Assembly (NCBI RefSeq): GCF_000485595.1
Contig: NW_014577476.1
Span: 53,777 to 88,144 of the forward strand
Reading direction: 5' to 3'
DNA from: Priapulus caudatus
Taxonomy: Eukaryota; Priapulida; Priapulimorpha; Priapulimorphida; Priapulidae
DNA length: 34,368 bases
Numbering within the stretch: the first letter of the stretch is position 1; each line of letters begins with the position of its first letter. The notes beneath the pieces are model-generated. The model had not been told where the DNA came from, did not search any database, and saw only the letters and a list, made by a program, of their open reading frames with translations. The position numbers and the translations under genes are program-made. Below, piece after piece: positions 10,226 to 18,812 of the stretch.

Positions 10226-10483
10226 GGAAAATACACTTGTTTGTAAATAACGGCGACAATATTGTATTTAGACTCTAGGTATGCATAGAACATGTATATA
10301 AACTTGGCTATTGCGAACATTTTGGTACCAACACTATTACTCTATCTGGTGTAGTTCTTGAGATATGAACTTTTCATGGTTTTTCTTTTTACGCAATAGC
10401 GCCAATTCCCAACGTGAGTAGTCTGCGCTATATACTATATACTAGACATATTACATGTTTTAACAATTTTTCAACAATTCAAA

Positions 10484-10563
10484 CCATCTGGTTTCAAATC
10501 TGATGTATGCCAGTTAATACAGGTTCAGCATTTTTGAATAAAAACAATTAAAAATGGCAGCCA
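10484..10563 (+). repeat. Internal sub-repeat B, directly upstream of the start codon
   Basis: Second copy of the sub-repeat, about 335 bp downstream of copy A. It runs into the ATG at 10554. Duplicated subterminal motifs of this sort are typical protein-binding sites in transposons, but that role is inferred. Confidence 0.65.
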
Positions 10564-11050
10564 AAAACCTTATAGCAGACATCGATTTTAGTGATTATGT
10601 ATTGCCAGTAATATGTAAGAAGGTCAAACCAATGTCAGCCGTTACAAAGCAAAAGCTGAACAGTGAGGCTCCTGATAATGTGAACACTAAACTTATCTAT
10701 GCCCGAGTCATTGGAATCATGGCTTCTTCCAGGGAAACCATTTCTACCAAAACCCTCTTCTCCTATGAACTAGCTTTCTTTCCATCTGCTCTGTTCAATG
10801 CTAATGGTAACATGAGAACAACCTCCAAGTCTGTGCTGAAGTCCAAGATCAAAGTGGAATGTAGTCAAAGAAACAGGGCGCCTTGCGAAGTTGTTATTCT
10901 AGATGGTTGTGCAGTTCTGTGGACAGTTTCTTGGCCTGCATCACCTGCTGAGGTGTCAACTTTTGTCAGTGCTGTTGTTGCTAGCATAATGCGTCATGTG
11001 AATGGTGCACAAGTTCTGTATGTGGTGTTTGACAGATACTATGAGACAGC
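10554..11050 (+). pseudogene. FEN1-like/CXC protein, part 1 (N-terminal nuclease half)
   Basis: First reading-frame segment of a decayed gene for a FEN1/XPG-superfamily nuclease with a C-terminal CXC domain. It begins with MAAKNLIADIDF, in the context AAAAATGG, inside the left inverted repeat. Visible motifs are VVILDGCAVLW with D117, which fits the first catalytic Asp of FEN1-type nucleases, and LYVVFDRYYE with D160, which fits the second. FEN1-type enzymes cleave 5' flaps or branched DNA with two metal ions; here the role is inferred from the motif series only. A frameshift at about 11048-11051 creates the TGA at 11052-11054; coding similarity continues in another frame immediately after. 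The N-terminus is short compared with related uncharacterised animal proteins as I recall them. Confidence 0.75.
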
Positions 11051-11445
11051 ATGAAGTCATGCTGTCACGCACAACGTGCAAACGGTGTCAGTCGTGTGTA
11101 CAAACTTACACCTGATTGCTCACTACCATAGCAAACTGTCACCTTAACTGTCACAGCTAACAAAGAGCAGATCATTCGAATGACCGTAGATGAACTGAGT
11201 TTGTCTGACGTTCCCGAGGGCAAGAACATCATTGTGACAGGACCTGATGCTCGTCCCATTGACGTAGGTACTGGTACCCAGCTCAAACCAGTGACGCATG
11301 AGGAAGCTGACATCCTCATTGCTTGTCATGCGATAAATGAAGCTGTGGCAGGGCATTCATCTATCAACGTTGTGTCTCACGACACAGATGTCCTTGTGAA
11401 CCTGGCGCACCATCTACATGCGCAAACAAACGACATGCCAAGCAG
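11051..11445 (+). pseudogene. FEN1-like/CXC protein, part 2 (central nuclease region)
   Basis: Continues the gene in a second frame. It contains VYKLTPD, then a TAG stop at 11129-11131, then VTLTVTANKEQ. From the ATG at 11180, EEAD at residues 41-44 and DTD at 68-70 correspond to the EAEA and DxD acidic pairs of FEN1/XPG nucleases. The segment stops at 11445 where the gypsy LTR was inserted; the coding frame resumes unchanged after the element at 16262. I could not fit an intron with good splice sites between 11050 and 11132, so I read the frameshift and TAG as decay, or as sequence error. This copy is not expected to make a full protein. Confidence 0.75.
11441..11445 (+). repeat. Target-site duplication AGCAG, left copy
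   Basis: The five bases immediately before the LTR, repeated at 16257-16261. A 5-bp duplication is typical for Ty3/gypsy integration. Confidence 0.9.
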
Positions 11446-11623
11446 TGTATCGACTTCGTTGTGAGGCGAGGAAGGGAACAAACACTGTCATTGATAGACG
11501 ATACACGGAGTTGTGTGTTACTGAGAGTCATCTTTATTCGCCTCTTGTTCGCGCCCAATTCCCACAATGCTCTGCCGGATAACATAACATATGAACGTCT
11601 GAGTAGACGTTGGTGATACCACA
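11446..11623 (-). repeat. 3' LTR of the gypsy element
   Basis: 178 bp, on the minus strand starting TGTGGTATC and ending in TACA (TG..CA ends). It differs from the 5' LTR at four positions: near the inner end (T/G at 11450), CGGAG versus CAGAG, CTCTT versus CTCCT, and ACATATG versus ACATGTG. Confidence 0.97.
11533..11538 (-). promoter_or_regulatory. Polyadenylation signal AATAAA in the 3' LTR
   Basis: AATAAA on the minus strand near the middle of the LTR, a plausible signal for the 3' end of the retrotransposon transcript. The same motif is at 16166-16171 in the 5' LTR. Confidence 0.6.
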
Positions 11624-11638
11624 TCTCCCTTTTCCTTT
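11624..11638 (-). other. Polypurine tract of the gypsy element
   Basis: Fifteen purines in a row on the minus strand (AAAGGAAAAGGGAGA) directly against the 3' LTR, the place where plus-strand DNA synthesis starts. Confidence 0.92.
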
Positions 11639-11931
11639 ACTTTTGATTACAATGAGAAATATGTACACTCATGAAGTATCCTGGTTAAGCAAACACAATA
11701 CTAAGAATACTGATTACTTGAATACAATACTAAGCACTTGTGCGCATTACGTTGTTCATACTAGATTAATTCAAAAATAAAGTATCATTCAAAGGACACT
11801 CAAAGAACCCAAAAAACTAAATGGAGGTAGACTGCTCCAAGTAGTCTGCAAGAGCTGAGGATTATTCTGCTTCATTATTGCACCTGCTATTCCCTATCTA
11901 TACACACAATACAGCTCCGAGTAGCTGTTAT
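11639..11931 (-). other. 3' untranslated part of the gypsy element
   Basis: Between the Pol stop codon (TAG, 11932-11934) and the polypurine tract. AT-rich, with no envelope-like or other frame. Confidence 0.8.
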
Positions 11932-13119
11932 CTAGTACTCCTCAACATATCTGCGTGGTGGCCTGCGCATTCTCTCAGACCGCCGTGGCTCCGATAGTGT
12001 CTCTGGCTGTTCGTTGAGAACGGTTGGCACGTGTTCACCCAATGACGATTCCACCGGTCCCGGACCCTCGGGTAGTGCGGTCAGCTCCGTTGGGACAGCA
12101 ATGCATTTTGACTGAGGCTGCATGTTTTGACTGGATGTGGGGGGCAGCAACCCCCTTGCCATGCGACGGTTACGCCTGACAGTGCTCTTGGGTGTCTGTA
12201 TCAGTACCGACCTAGGAGCACTGTGCATTCTTACCACCGTGCCTTCGGTTTGCTGATCTGGGATCCACACCTTATCTCCAGGTGACAGTTGCTCACCTTC
12301 CACAACTCTGTGTTTGCGATCATAGTTGCGGGAGATTCTCTCTCGGTATATTATTTCCCTTTTCTGCAAACTGACGTAGTCTGGCAGTTTGGGCAACAGC
12401 TCATCTGGGTGACACGGAATTCGTGTTCTAAGCTTTCGACCCATGCTCAGCTGTGCAGGAGAATAACCATTGTGGAGAGGTGTGTTCCTGTAGTTGAGAA
12501 GAGCAAGGTATTCGTCATCACACTTGTTCAAAATGGACTTCACGGTCTGAACAGCTCGCTCAGCCTCGCCGTTTGATTGCGCGTAGCCTGGAGACGACGT
12601 GATGTGCTCGCATCCCCACTGTGTAAGAAACTGCTTGAACTCATCTGAGTCAAATTGTGGTCCATTGTCAGAAAACAATGTATCACATATGCCATGTCTA
12701 CTGAACACCTTTTTCATCTTCAGCACGGTCTCGGAGGTGTTCACACTCTTGCTTACCAAGCATATCTCGACATCACGTGAGAAGTAATCGATTACCAGTA
12801 GATACATGTGGCCCTTGTGGTTGAAGAAGTCTGCACCAACCCTTGACCAGGGCCTTTTTGGAAATGCAGTGCCCCTCATCGGCTCGATTGTCTTTTTCCT
12901 GTATTTACTGCACAGGTTGCAGTTCCTAACCATTTCATCGATGTCGTGTGATAGTCCTGGCCGCCATACTAATGACGCAGCATTCTCACGTGTTTTTGTA
13001 ACTCCTTGATGTGCATCGTAAAGATACCTCATGATGTCGTTCCTCAAGATGCCGGGAATTACGAGTCTGCTCCCTCTCAAGAGCAGACCTTTATGTAGGC
13101 TCAAGTTACCTCTCTCGGC
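11932..13119 (-). pseudogene. Gypsy Pol, integrase part
   Basis: Last segment of Gag-Pol, in the same frame as the upstream segments and separated from them by the TGA at 13120-13122. Counted from the TTG codon at 13102-13104, the zinc-binding part has H32, C62 and C65, but the position normally held by the first His is Y29 (YLYDAHQG). The catalytic triad is D92, D146 and E182, a DD35E spacing typical for gypsy integrases. The tail is basic and ends RRPPRRYVEEY, like other gypsy Pol ends. The integrase inserts the cDNA into chromosomal DNA. With the two upstream stops this part is not expected to be translated from the normal Gag-Pol start. Confidence 0.93.
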
Positions 13120-13608
13120 TCAGTATTTATTGACTGGCCCAAACAGCTTGTATTTGGACTCGGGCCAGCCATGCTCCACATAATACATCACAACCTTGAG
13201 TATGTCATCCCTCTTAAGCTCACGCCTTATTTCTTCAAGCCGTGAGTGTGATGCTGGTAGGTTGACCATTACGGTATCGACGTAACACTGTGCCTCTTCC
13301 TGTAGGTCACTCAGATCACCCACGCATTTGAGTGGACTGCGAGATAACGCATCTGCTGCGTACAGTAGCTTCCCTGGTACATGGGTGATTTTGAAATCGA
13401 ACCGCATTAGGCGCATACGGAATCTCTGGATTCGCACTGGTAGTTCATCAATCAGCTTTGTAGAGAACAATGGTACCAGTGGCTTGTGATCAGTTTCGAC
13501 CTTGATGGAGGACATGCCCATCAAAAGGTCTTGCCAATGTTCGAAAGCCCATGTAGTTGCTAAGGCATCCTTTTCGATCTGAGCGTACCTACGCTCAGTG
13601 TCTGTCAT
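13120..13608 (-). pseudogene. Gypsy Pol, RNase H C-terminal part and linker
   Basis: Middle segment of Pol between two in-frame stops (TAA 13609-13611 and TGA 13120-13122). It carries the remaining RNase H acidic residues: E12 in AQIEKDALA, D40 in VETDHKPL and D86 in YAADALSRS. RNase H removes the RNA template during reverse transcription. Because the frame is shared with both neighbours and each stop can be explained by one base change, these are point lesions and not a natural gene boundary. Confidence 0.92.
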
Positions 13609-15933
13609 TTACCTGCTGGCGTATGCTACTGGTCGCAGTTCACCAGATGCTTGTCTCTGAAGAAGCACAGCTCCCAACCCGAAACTTCTCGCATCAGCTG
13701 ATACGACTGTCTCTCGCTCTGGATTGTACATGGCCAGTATTCGCTCAGAAACCAGTTCCTCCTTGACATCCTTGAACGCAGCTGTTTGTGCTGGACCCCA
13801 TAACCATGCAGCACTCTTCTTAAGAAGATCTCGTAGTGGTTTAGTACTTTCAGCCATGTGCAGGCAAAACTTCGTCAGCTGGTTAGCCATGCCAAGGAAT
13901 CTTCTGAGTTCATTGACATCCTGTGGCTCACGAAAGTCAACAATAGCCTTGCTCTTTGCCGGATCTTTCCGGATTCCTTGACCGTCGACTATTTGACCCA
14001 GATAGTCCAGACTAGCCAATGAGAACACACACTTGTCGGGATTGAGGGTTAGGCCTGCCTGCTGCAGCCGATCTAAGACTGCCCTCAGTCGCTCGTTGTG
14101 CTCTATTTGGTTGCGCTCTGTCACGAGTATGTCATCCACATGACATATCACTCTGGGTAAGTCTTTCAGGATCTGATCCATCCTTTTCTGGTAGTACTCC
14201 GGTGCGGACGTAATACCATATGGAAGACGCTTGTACAGGAATCTCCCAAATGGCGTTATAAACCTCGTTAGCTTGCGACTCTCCTGGTTCAAGGCTACCT
14301 GATGGAACCCCGAGTTCGCATCTAGCTTCGAATACACCATACCTTCTGCTATTTTGCCAAGCGTGCACTCTACCGTAGGCATCGGGTATAATTCTTTCTG
14401 TACCGCTTCATTGAGCCTGGTCCGATCGACGCACATCCTGACATCTCCACTTCGTTTAGGGACAACAACGATCGGTGCACACCAGTCAGTTGGTTCATCT
14501 ACTGACTCTACTACATCTAGCTTTACAAGGCAATTAATCTTCCTCTGCACCTTCTTGAGTAAGGGAAGCGCAACCCTACGTGTTGTCGTAAGACAGAACG
14601 GCTTGACCCCTTCTTTAAGGCGTATGGCATGCTCTCCTTCGAGTCGTCCTAGCCCGGTGAAAAGCATCGGGTATGCCTCCATCACTTCTGTCTTCGTCCG
14701 TAGCGGGAGTACTGGTGCCTTGGCATCAATCGCCCTGACGGTGCATGTGCCGAGGATGTGGTGAATCAGGCCCAAGCTCCTTATGGCTGGAACGCCCAGT
14801 AGTAGCTTGGATGCACCTCTAACCACACTCTTTTTCACCTGGGTATTCCCATGACATAAACTCATGTCGGCACACCCGACTATGTTTAGTCGCTTGTCTC
14901 CTGCCCCGACTAATTCCTTGTCAGGCATTGACAGCTCGCCGAAGGAATGATGGTACGCTTTCTCTGGCATTACTGACACCTGAGCGCCTGTGTCAATACA
15001 CCATATCAACTCCTCTATACCAGCAGTGAGCTTGATGTGCCATCCGGGATCAGATGTAATTTCTTCTCTCACACCTCCCCCGAATGTGTGTGATGGCTGT
15101 TTATCATGGTGTCTCTCACCTTCTATCTGTCTGACCTGCATCTGTCCACTACTTTTGCAGATCGCCTCGAAGTGGCCTGTCTTTGTGCACTTCCTACACT
15201 TATGGTTGGCCGCCGGGCAGTTACGCTTTCCAAAGGGATGGCTCCTGTCACAGTAACCACACCTCACCCCTTGCTGTGGAGTATTCTTGCGTATTTTGTC
15301 ATAGATATTTCCTTTCCTCCACGGTGTCTTCTGCGACACTCGTGGGGGCTGGTATCTGACAGCTTCAATACTAGCTGTTTTAGATTCTTTTAGCTCCTGA
15401 CTTGTAGCTTCTCTCATTGACAGTACTTGGAATGCTTTCTCTAATGACAGCCTAGCACCTTGGTCATAGAGCTTCAGCTTAGCACCATCGTCAGCGCATG
15501 AAAATGTTAGATTGTCACGTATGGCTTGCTCGTGAAATTGTTCTGGGAATTTGCACTCGCTGGCTCTTTCTCTCACAGTGTTAAACCATGCATCTAAAAA
15601 ATGCCCTGGCTCTCTTTTTAGATGTAGCCAGTATCTCTCTCTCAGCATTAACTGTGGATCTCTTTTAGTGAAATGTTCATCGTATTTTCGAATCACGTCG
15701 TCATGGCTCTTTCGAGATTCATCGACCGAAAACACAAAGTTTGTATATATTTCGATGCCTTGATCTCCTATGCTGTGTAGCAGTAATCCTATCTTCTGTT
15801 CGTTAGGCTTCGATGTAGAACCAGTGGCCTGTATGTATATACTAAATTTCCTCTTCCATTTATCCCAAGAATGCGCTAGGTTCCCACGATAAATTTCCAG
15901 TGTCTCTGGTGCTTTTACGTAAGCTTCCGCCAT
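13609..15933 (-). pseudogene. Gypsy Gag-protease-RT and start of RNase H
   Basis: 774 codons from the ATG at 15931-15933, about 127 nt after the primer site. Residues 1-210 are the Gag capsid-like part. Zinc knuckles follow: an atypical one (C225, C228, C239) and a canonical CX2CX4HX4C one (C246 to C259). The aspartic protease has WCIDTGAQ with D314. RT spans about 430-680, with the catalytic Asp in SKLDANSG (D538) and HVDD at 598-601, where most gypsy enzymes have YVDD. RNase H begins about 740 with D747 in SADARSFG. The frame ends at the TAA at 13609-13611 in the middle of RNase H. Gag and Pol are in one continuous frame, with no frameshift between them. Confidence 0.95.
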
Positions 15934-16060
15934 TGTTGATTCCTTTGTCTCTCAGCGTGTACAGCGTGACTCTGACTAGCAAATACTTATCACGTAATTT
16001 GCGTATTATGCCGCCGTGTAGAATCCTGTCTCTTTCTCTCACAGGCACTGTGATTGCAGG
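15934..16060 (-). other. 5' leader of the gypsy element
   Basis: Untranslated leader between the primer site and the Gag start. No other frame or motif was seen. Confidence 0.8.
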
Positions 16061-16078
16061 ATCCCACTTCTGACACCA
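16061..16078 (-). other. Primer-binding site, tRNA-Leu
   Basis: On the plus strand this reads ATCCCACTTCTGACACCA, which is the 3' end of animal tRNA-Leu (CAA-type) with its CCA. The minus strand is therefore complementary to that tRNA over 18 nt, starting directly at the LTR with no spacer. It primes minus-strand cDNA synthesis. Confidence 0.92.
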
Positions 16079-16256
16079 TGTAGCGACTTCGTTGTGAGGC
16101 GAGGAAGGGAACAAACACTGTCATTGATAGACGATACACAGAGTTGTGTGTTACTGAGAGTCATCTTTATTCGCCTCCTGTTCGCGCCCAATTCCCACAA
16201 TGCTCTGCCGGATAACATAACATGTGAACGTCTGAGTAGACGTTGGTGATACCACA
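16079..16256 (-). repeat. 5' LTR of the gypsy element
   Basis: 178 bp, the same length as the other LTR, with TG..CA ends and four differences from it. It should hold the promoter; AATAAA is at 16166-16171 on the minus strand. Confidence 0.97.
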
Positions 16257-16261
16257 AGCAG
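16257..16261 (+). repeat. Target-site duplication AGCAG, right copy
   Basis: Second copy of the five bases at 11441-11445. Confidence 0.9.
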
Positions 16262-17003
16262 TGTACAACTTCTCATGGAGTCATGCACCAGAAATCGCGC
16301 TATGATTGAAGTCAATGAAGTTGTGAAAAAGCATGCACAAGTTATGCCCAACCTCCTGGCGGCTCACGCACTAACTGGTTGCGATTTCGTATCCTCTTTT
16401 GCTGGAATTGGCAAGGCAACAGTCCTGAAGCAATTGGAAGCATTTGCTGACACTATCAAGCTAAGAGATCCATCTACTTCACTGGATGAAATCGTCGACT
16501 CTTGTCTGGGATATGTAGGCATGTTGTACCGACAGAAGCATGACGAATCTCTGCGAGCAGCTCTTTTCATACGAAAGCTAGCTGGCAAAAGACATGTACC
16601 ACCAAAACTGAGCCGCTTACCACCAACAATGGCAGCTTTCATACCACACTGTACCCGTGCCCACTATCAGACAGTTCTCTGGAAGTCTGCTAGCATGCCG
16701 TCATCTCCACCTCTAGATCATCAAGAGTTTGGATGGGAGAAGAAGTCTAACCTGCTCCAGGCTGTATATATCTGTGACGGACAGGCTATTGTGCCAGATG
16801 AGGTATTACATCTCATCAGCTGTGGTTGCAAATCTGGCTGCAAATCAGCAATATGTAACTGTACCAAGTTTAGTCTAGCATGTACGGAGTTCTGCAGATG
16901 CAGAGGTGAAGGAAACTGCGAAAATGTGGTGAGGAGGGTACCACAGGAAGAACTAAGCGGGGATGAGGAAGATGAAGATAATGATGAAGTTGTTTTTGAA
17001 TAA
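16262..17003 (+). pseudogene. FEN1-like/CXC protein, part 3 (helical hairpin and CXC domain)
   Basis: The last part of the gene, in frame with part 2 once the insertion is disregarded, ending at TAA (17001-17003). Counted from the ATG at 16275: ALTGCDFVSSFAGIGKATV at about 32-50 matches the FEN1/XPG helix-hairpin DNA-binding motif, with D37 as the last metal-binding Asp. A helical region follows with LPPTMAAF and the conserved-looking RAHYQTVLWKSA. The CXC domain has nine cysteines at 183, 185, 189, 194, 196, 203, 207, 209 and 215, in the CxCx3Cx4CxCx6Cx3CxCx5C spacing of the tesmin/TSO1 type, which binds zinc and DNA. The C-terminus is strongly acidic (residues 226-242). This 3' part shows no internal lesion. 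Confidence 0.85.
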
Positions 17004-17274
17004 TTGAATGAAGGCCTTCTTGTGTTGTACAGTGAGACTCGTTGTTCTTGTGTGACATGACAGTGATCGAACCATTTGTCCATTATTTCATTACTTTGTT
17101 CAGTATTAAGGGTATGTCTGAATATGTCAATTACCTAAACATTTTTGGCCATGAGGGCTATCTTGGTTGTCCATATAATGTTCATTCTGGTAAATATAAT
17201 AGATAAGATTGTTCTATCACTATTAGTAATAAATTTTAAACTTGATTAACAAAGTTGTTGTTCCGTAATTGGAA
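17004..17274 (+). other. 3' flank of the FEN/CXC gene inside the element
   Basis: AT-rich non-coding DNA between the stop codon and the right inverted repeat. On the minus strand it holds the end of the 35-codon frame that starts in the right inverted repeat (17223-17330). Confidence 0.6.
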
Positions 17275-17330
17275 ACTGGCAATACATAATCACTAAAATC
17301 TATGTCTGCCATAAGGTTTTTGGCTGCCAT
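17223..17330 (-). pseudogene. Mirror copy of the gene's first 19 codons in the right inverted repeat
   Basis: Starting at the minus-strand ATG (17328-17330), the first 19 codons repeat the start of the FEN/CXC gene with one amino-acid difference (I to M at codon 7). After the inverted repeat ends at 17275 the frame runs on for 16 unrelated codons to a TAA at 17223-17225. It may be a by-product of the repeat boundary or a remnant of a second, inverted gene copy. Confidence 0.6.
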
Positions 17331-17799
17331 TTTTAATTGTTTTTATTCAAAAATGCTCAACCTGTATTAACTGGCATACATCAAATTTGGAACCAGCTGG
17401 TTTGAATTGTGGAGAAATTGTTAAAACATGTTATATATGTCCCTGAACATAGCCCAGACTACTCACGTTGGGAATTGCTGCTATCGTGTAAAAAGAAAAA
17501 ACCATGAAAAGAACTACATTAGATAGAGTAATAGTATTGGTACCAAAATGTCCGCAATACCCAAGTTTATATATATGTTCCATACATACTTGGGGTCTAA
17601 ATACAATATTATCGCCGTTATTTACAAAAAAGTGTATTTTCTGGTGGCCATTTTGGATTTTGTGCTCTAGAAAACACACACGATACTTACGAGCTGGCAT
17701 ACATCGGATTTGGAATCAGCACATAAACATTGACATGAAACAAACAAAAAACATTATATATGTTGAAAAACAAGCACCTGTGCCCTCTAGTCCGGACTA
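17275..17799 (-). repeat. Right long inverted repeat of the FEN/CXC element
   Basis: Reverse complement of 10057-10609. It is shorter because it lacks, among others, an 11-base piece present on the left at about 10360-10370. Its outer end forms a perfect 12-bp palindrome TAGTCCGGACTA (17788-17799), which makes the exact edge uncertain. Confidence 0.9.
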
Positions 17800-17802
17800 T
17801 TA
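17800..17802 (+). repeat. Putative right 3-bp target duplication TTA
   Basis: Directly follows the right inverted repeat and mirrors 10054-10056. Confidence 0.4.
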
Positions 17803-18722
17803 GATTACCACAGCCCGAGTACGTACGTAGACGAAGTCTGTGTGTACATACATATCCTTGCTCGTGCCGTGAAATGGCTCAAAAACGGCTGATTTGCAGG
17901 ACACATTTGCAGACTGAAATTCCTTAACGCATAGTCCGTTTGCTCCCTGCTGACTCGAATTACTTCCATCGTCACCGAGCGTCTCGCAAAGCAATCGATC
18001 TATATGAATGAGACTATCCATCGATTATATAATTACGACGGGGTCTAATTAAAACTGCTCAAAATAAATCCACGGTGGCACGCAGACAAGCGTTAGACTT
18101 CACGCATGCGTGTATCTTGCGACTGAGCATTCTTTCTGCGAGAACCAGAAATTCGAAGTGCGAAATTAAGAGGCTAGAAATTTACATTTGTAACTATATC
18201 TAGAAAGCGAAATATTTTGCTCTTGGTTTTTAGCTATTCACATGTTTTTATCACGTGCCTGTATGGAAATGAATTTGCTTTCCGATGAAAGTCGCGTCCG
18301 CGTTGAAACGCCCGTGTGCATTTCGAACAGTATGTCAACGCATATGAGAATTTATGCGACGGCCAAGAATTTATTTGCTCGTGACAAACTTTGTTTTTGC
18401 AGTACTAAATAAGCTTAAATATCCTAGACCGCTTCTCCGGAATTTCGTCATCAATCACACTCAGAGGCACGTGCTTGAAAGAAACTGATTACTGGTCATG
18501 CAGTAAATATGTGATTACGTACAAATACATTGGTTGGTTGCCAGCAGTTTAATAAAATAATCGTACCACTGCCGGCTGCAAAAAGGCCGATTATGACAGT
18601 TGGAAAATCACATATAATAGTGATGGCTTCTTCCCCATCTGAGGGAGACAGACACACCGGCGGATTTACGCAGTAACACACTTTTTAGTGTTTAAACACA
18701 CATGCATGCATACATGCACATA

Positions 18723-18729
<7 letters not shown>
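17803..18729. other. Unassigned sequence, no supported gene
   Basis: Frames 17800-18021 (-) and 18496-18681 (-) are short and carry no motif that I recognise. No repeat or RNA gene was seen before the CA tract. Confidence 0.45.

Positions 18730-18779
<50 letters not shown>
18730..18779. repeat. (CA)25 microsatellite
   Basis: A pure dinucleotide tract with imperfect CA/TG units on its left (18697-18729) and CACG units on its right (18783-18812). Confidence 0.95.
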
Positions 18780-18781
<2 letters not shown>

Positions 18782-18812
18782 ACGGACACACGGACGCGCA
18801 CACGCGCACGCA

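Larger units (their letters stand above)
10057..10609 (+). repeat. Left long inverted repeat of the FEN/CXC element
   Basis: It pairs with 17275-17799 over its whole length with scattered substitutions and small indels. Long exact shared blocks include the region around TTTTTCAACATATATAATG (from about 10098), GCTGATTCCAAATCCGATGT (from about 10148), and the start of the coding region through ATTGCCAGT (ends 10609). The outermost 40 bp are the most diverged apart from TAGTCC. It covers the 5' flank, the start codon at 10554 and the first 19 codons of the gene, so the promoter is within the repeat. Confidence 0.9.
11446..16256 (-). mobile_element. Ty3/gypsy LTR retrotransposon, 4811 bp
   Basis: A structurally complete element: 178-bp LTRs, 5-bp target duplication, tRNA-Leu primer site next to the 5' LTR, polypurine tract next to the 3' LTR, and a single-frame Gag-Pol with domain order Gag, zinc knuckles, protease, RT, RNase H, integrase, which is the Ty3/gypsy order. 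No envelope-like frame follows Pol. The LTRs differ at four positions in 178, so the insertion is fairly recent on a neutral clock. Two stop codons in Pol make this copy defective. The protein type resembles the many animal copies annotated as K02A2.6-like. The element lies inside the FEN/CXC gene. Confidence 0.97.
10057..17799 (+). mobile_element. Candidate DNA transposon with long TIRs and a FEN1-like/CXC gene
   Basis: Two inverted repeats of about 525-553 bp bound a single decayed gene. Both start at the same outer hexamer TAGTCC and both are flanked by TTA. Without the nested gypsy insertion and its duplicated target the element would be about 2.9 kb. No DDE/D transposase, tyrosine recombinase or Rep protein is visible; the only recognisable enzyme is the FEN1/XPG-type nuclease with a CXC tail. 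A TTA duplication is the TWA type used by PIF/Harbinger, so this could be a non-autonomous passenger-carrying relative, or a separate transposon type using the FEN-like protein. The alternative is an inverted duplication of two gene copies, one truncated after its first exon-like stretch. Confidence 0.6.

Noticed and set aside
11051-11131. Small intron in the FEN/CXC gene
   Set aside because: No good donor and acceptor pair, and the conceptual translation between the lesions (AQRANGVSRVYKLTPD) reads as normal coding sequence continuous with what follows.
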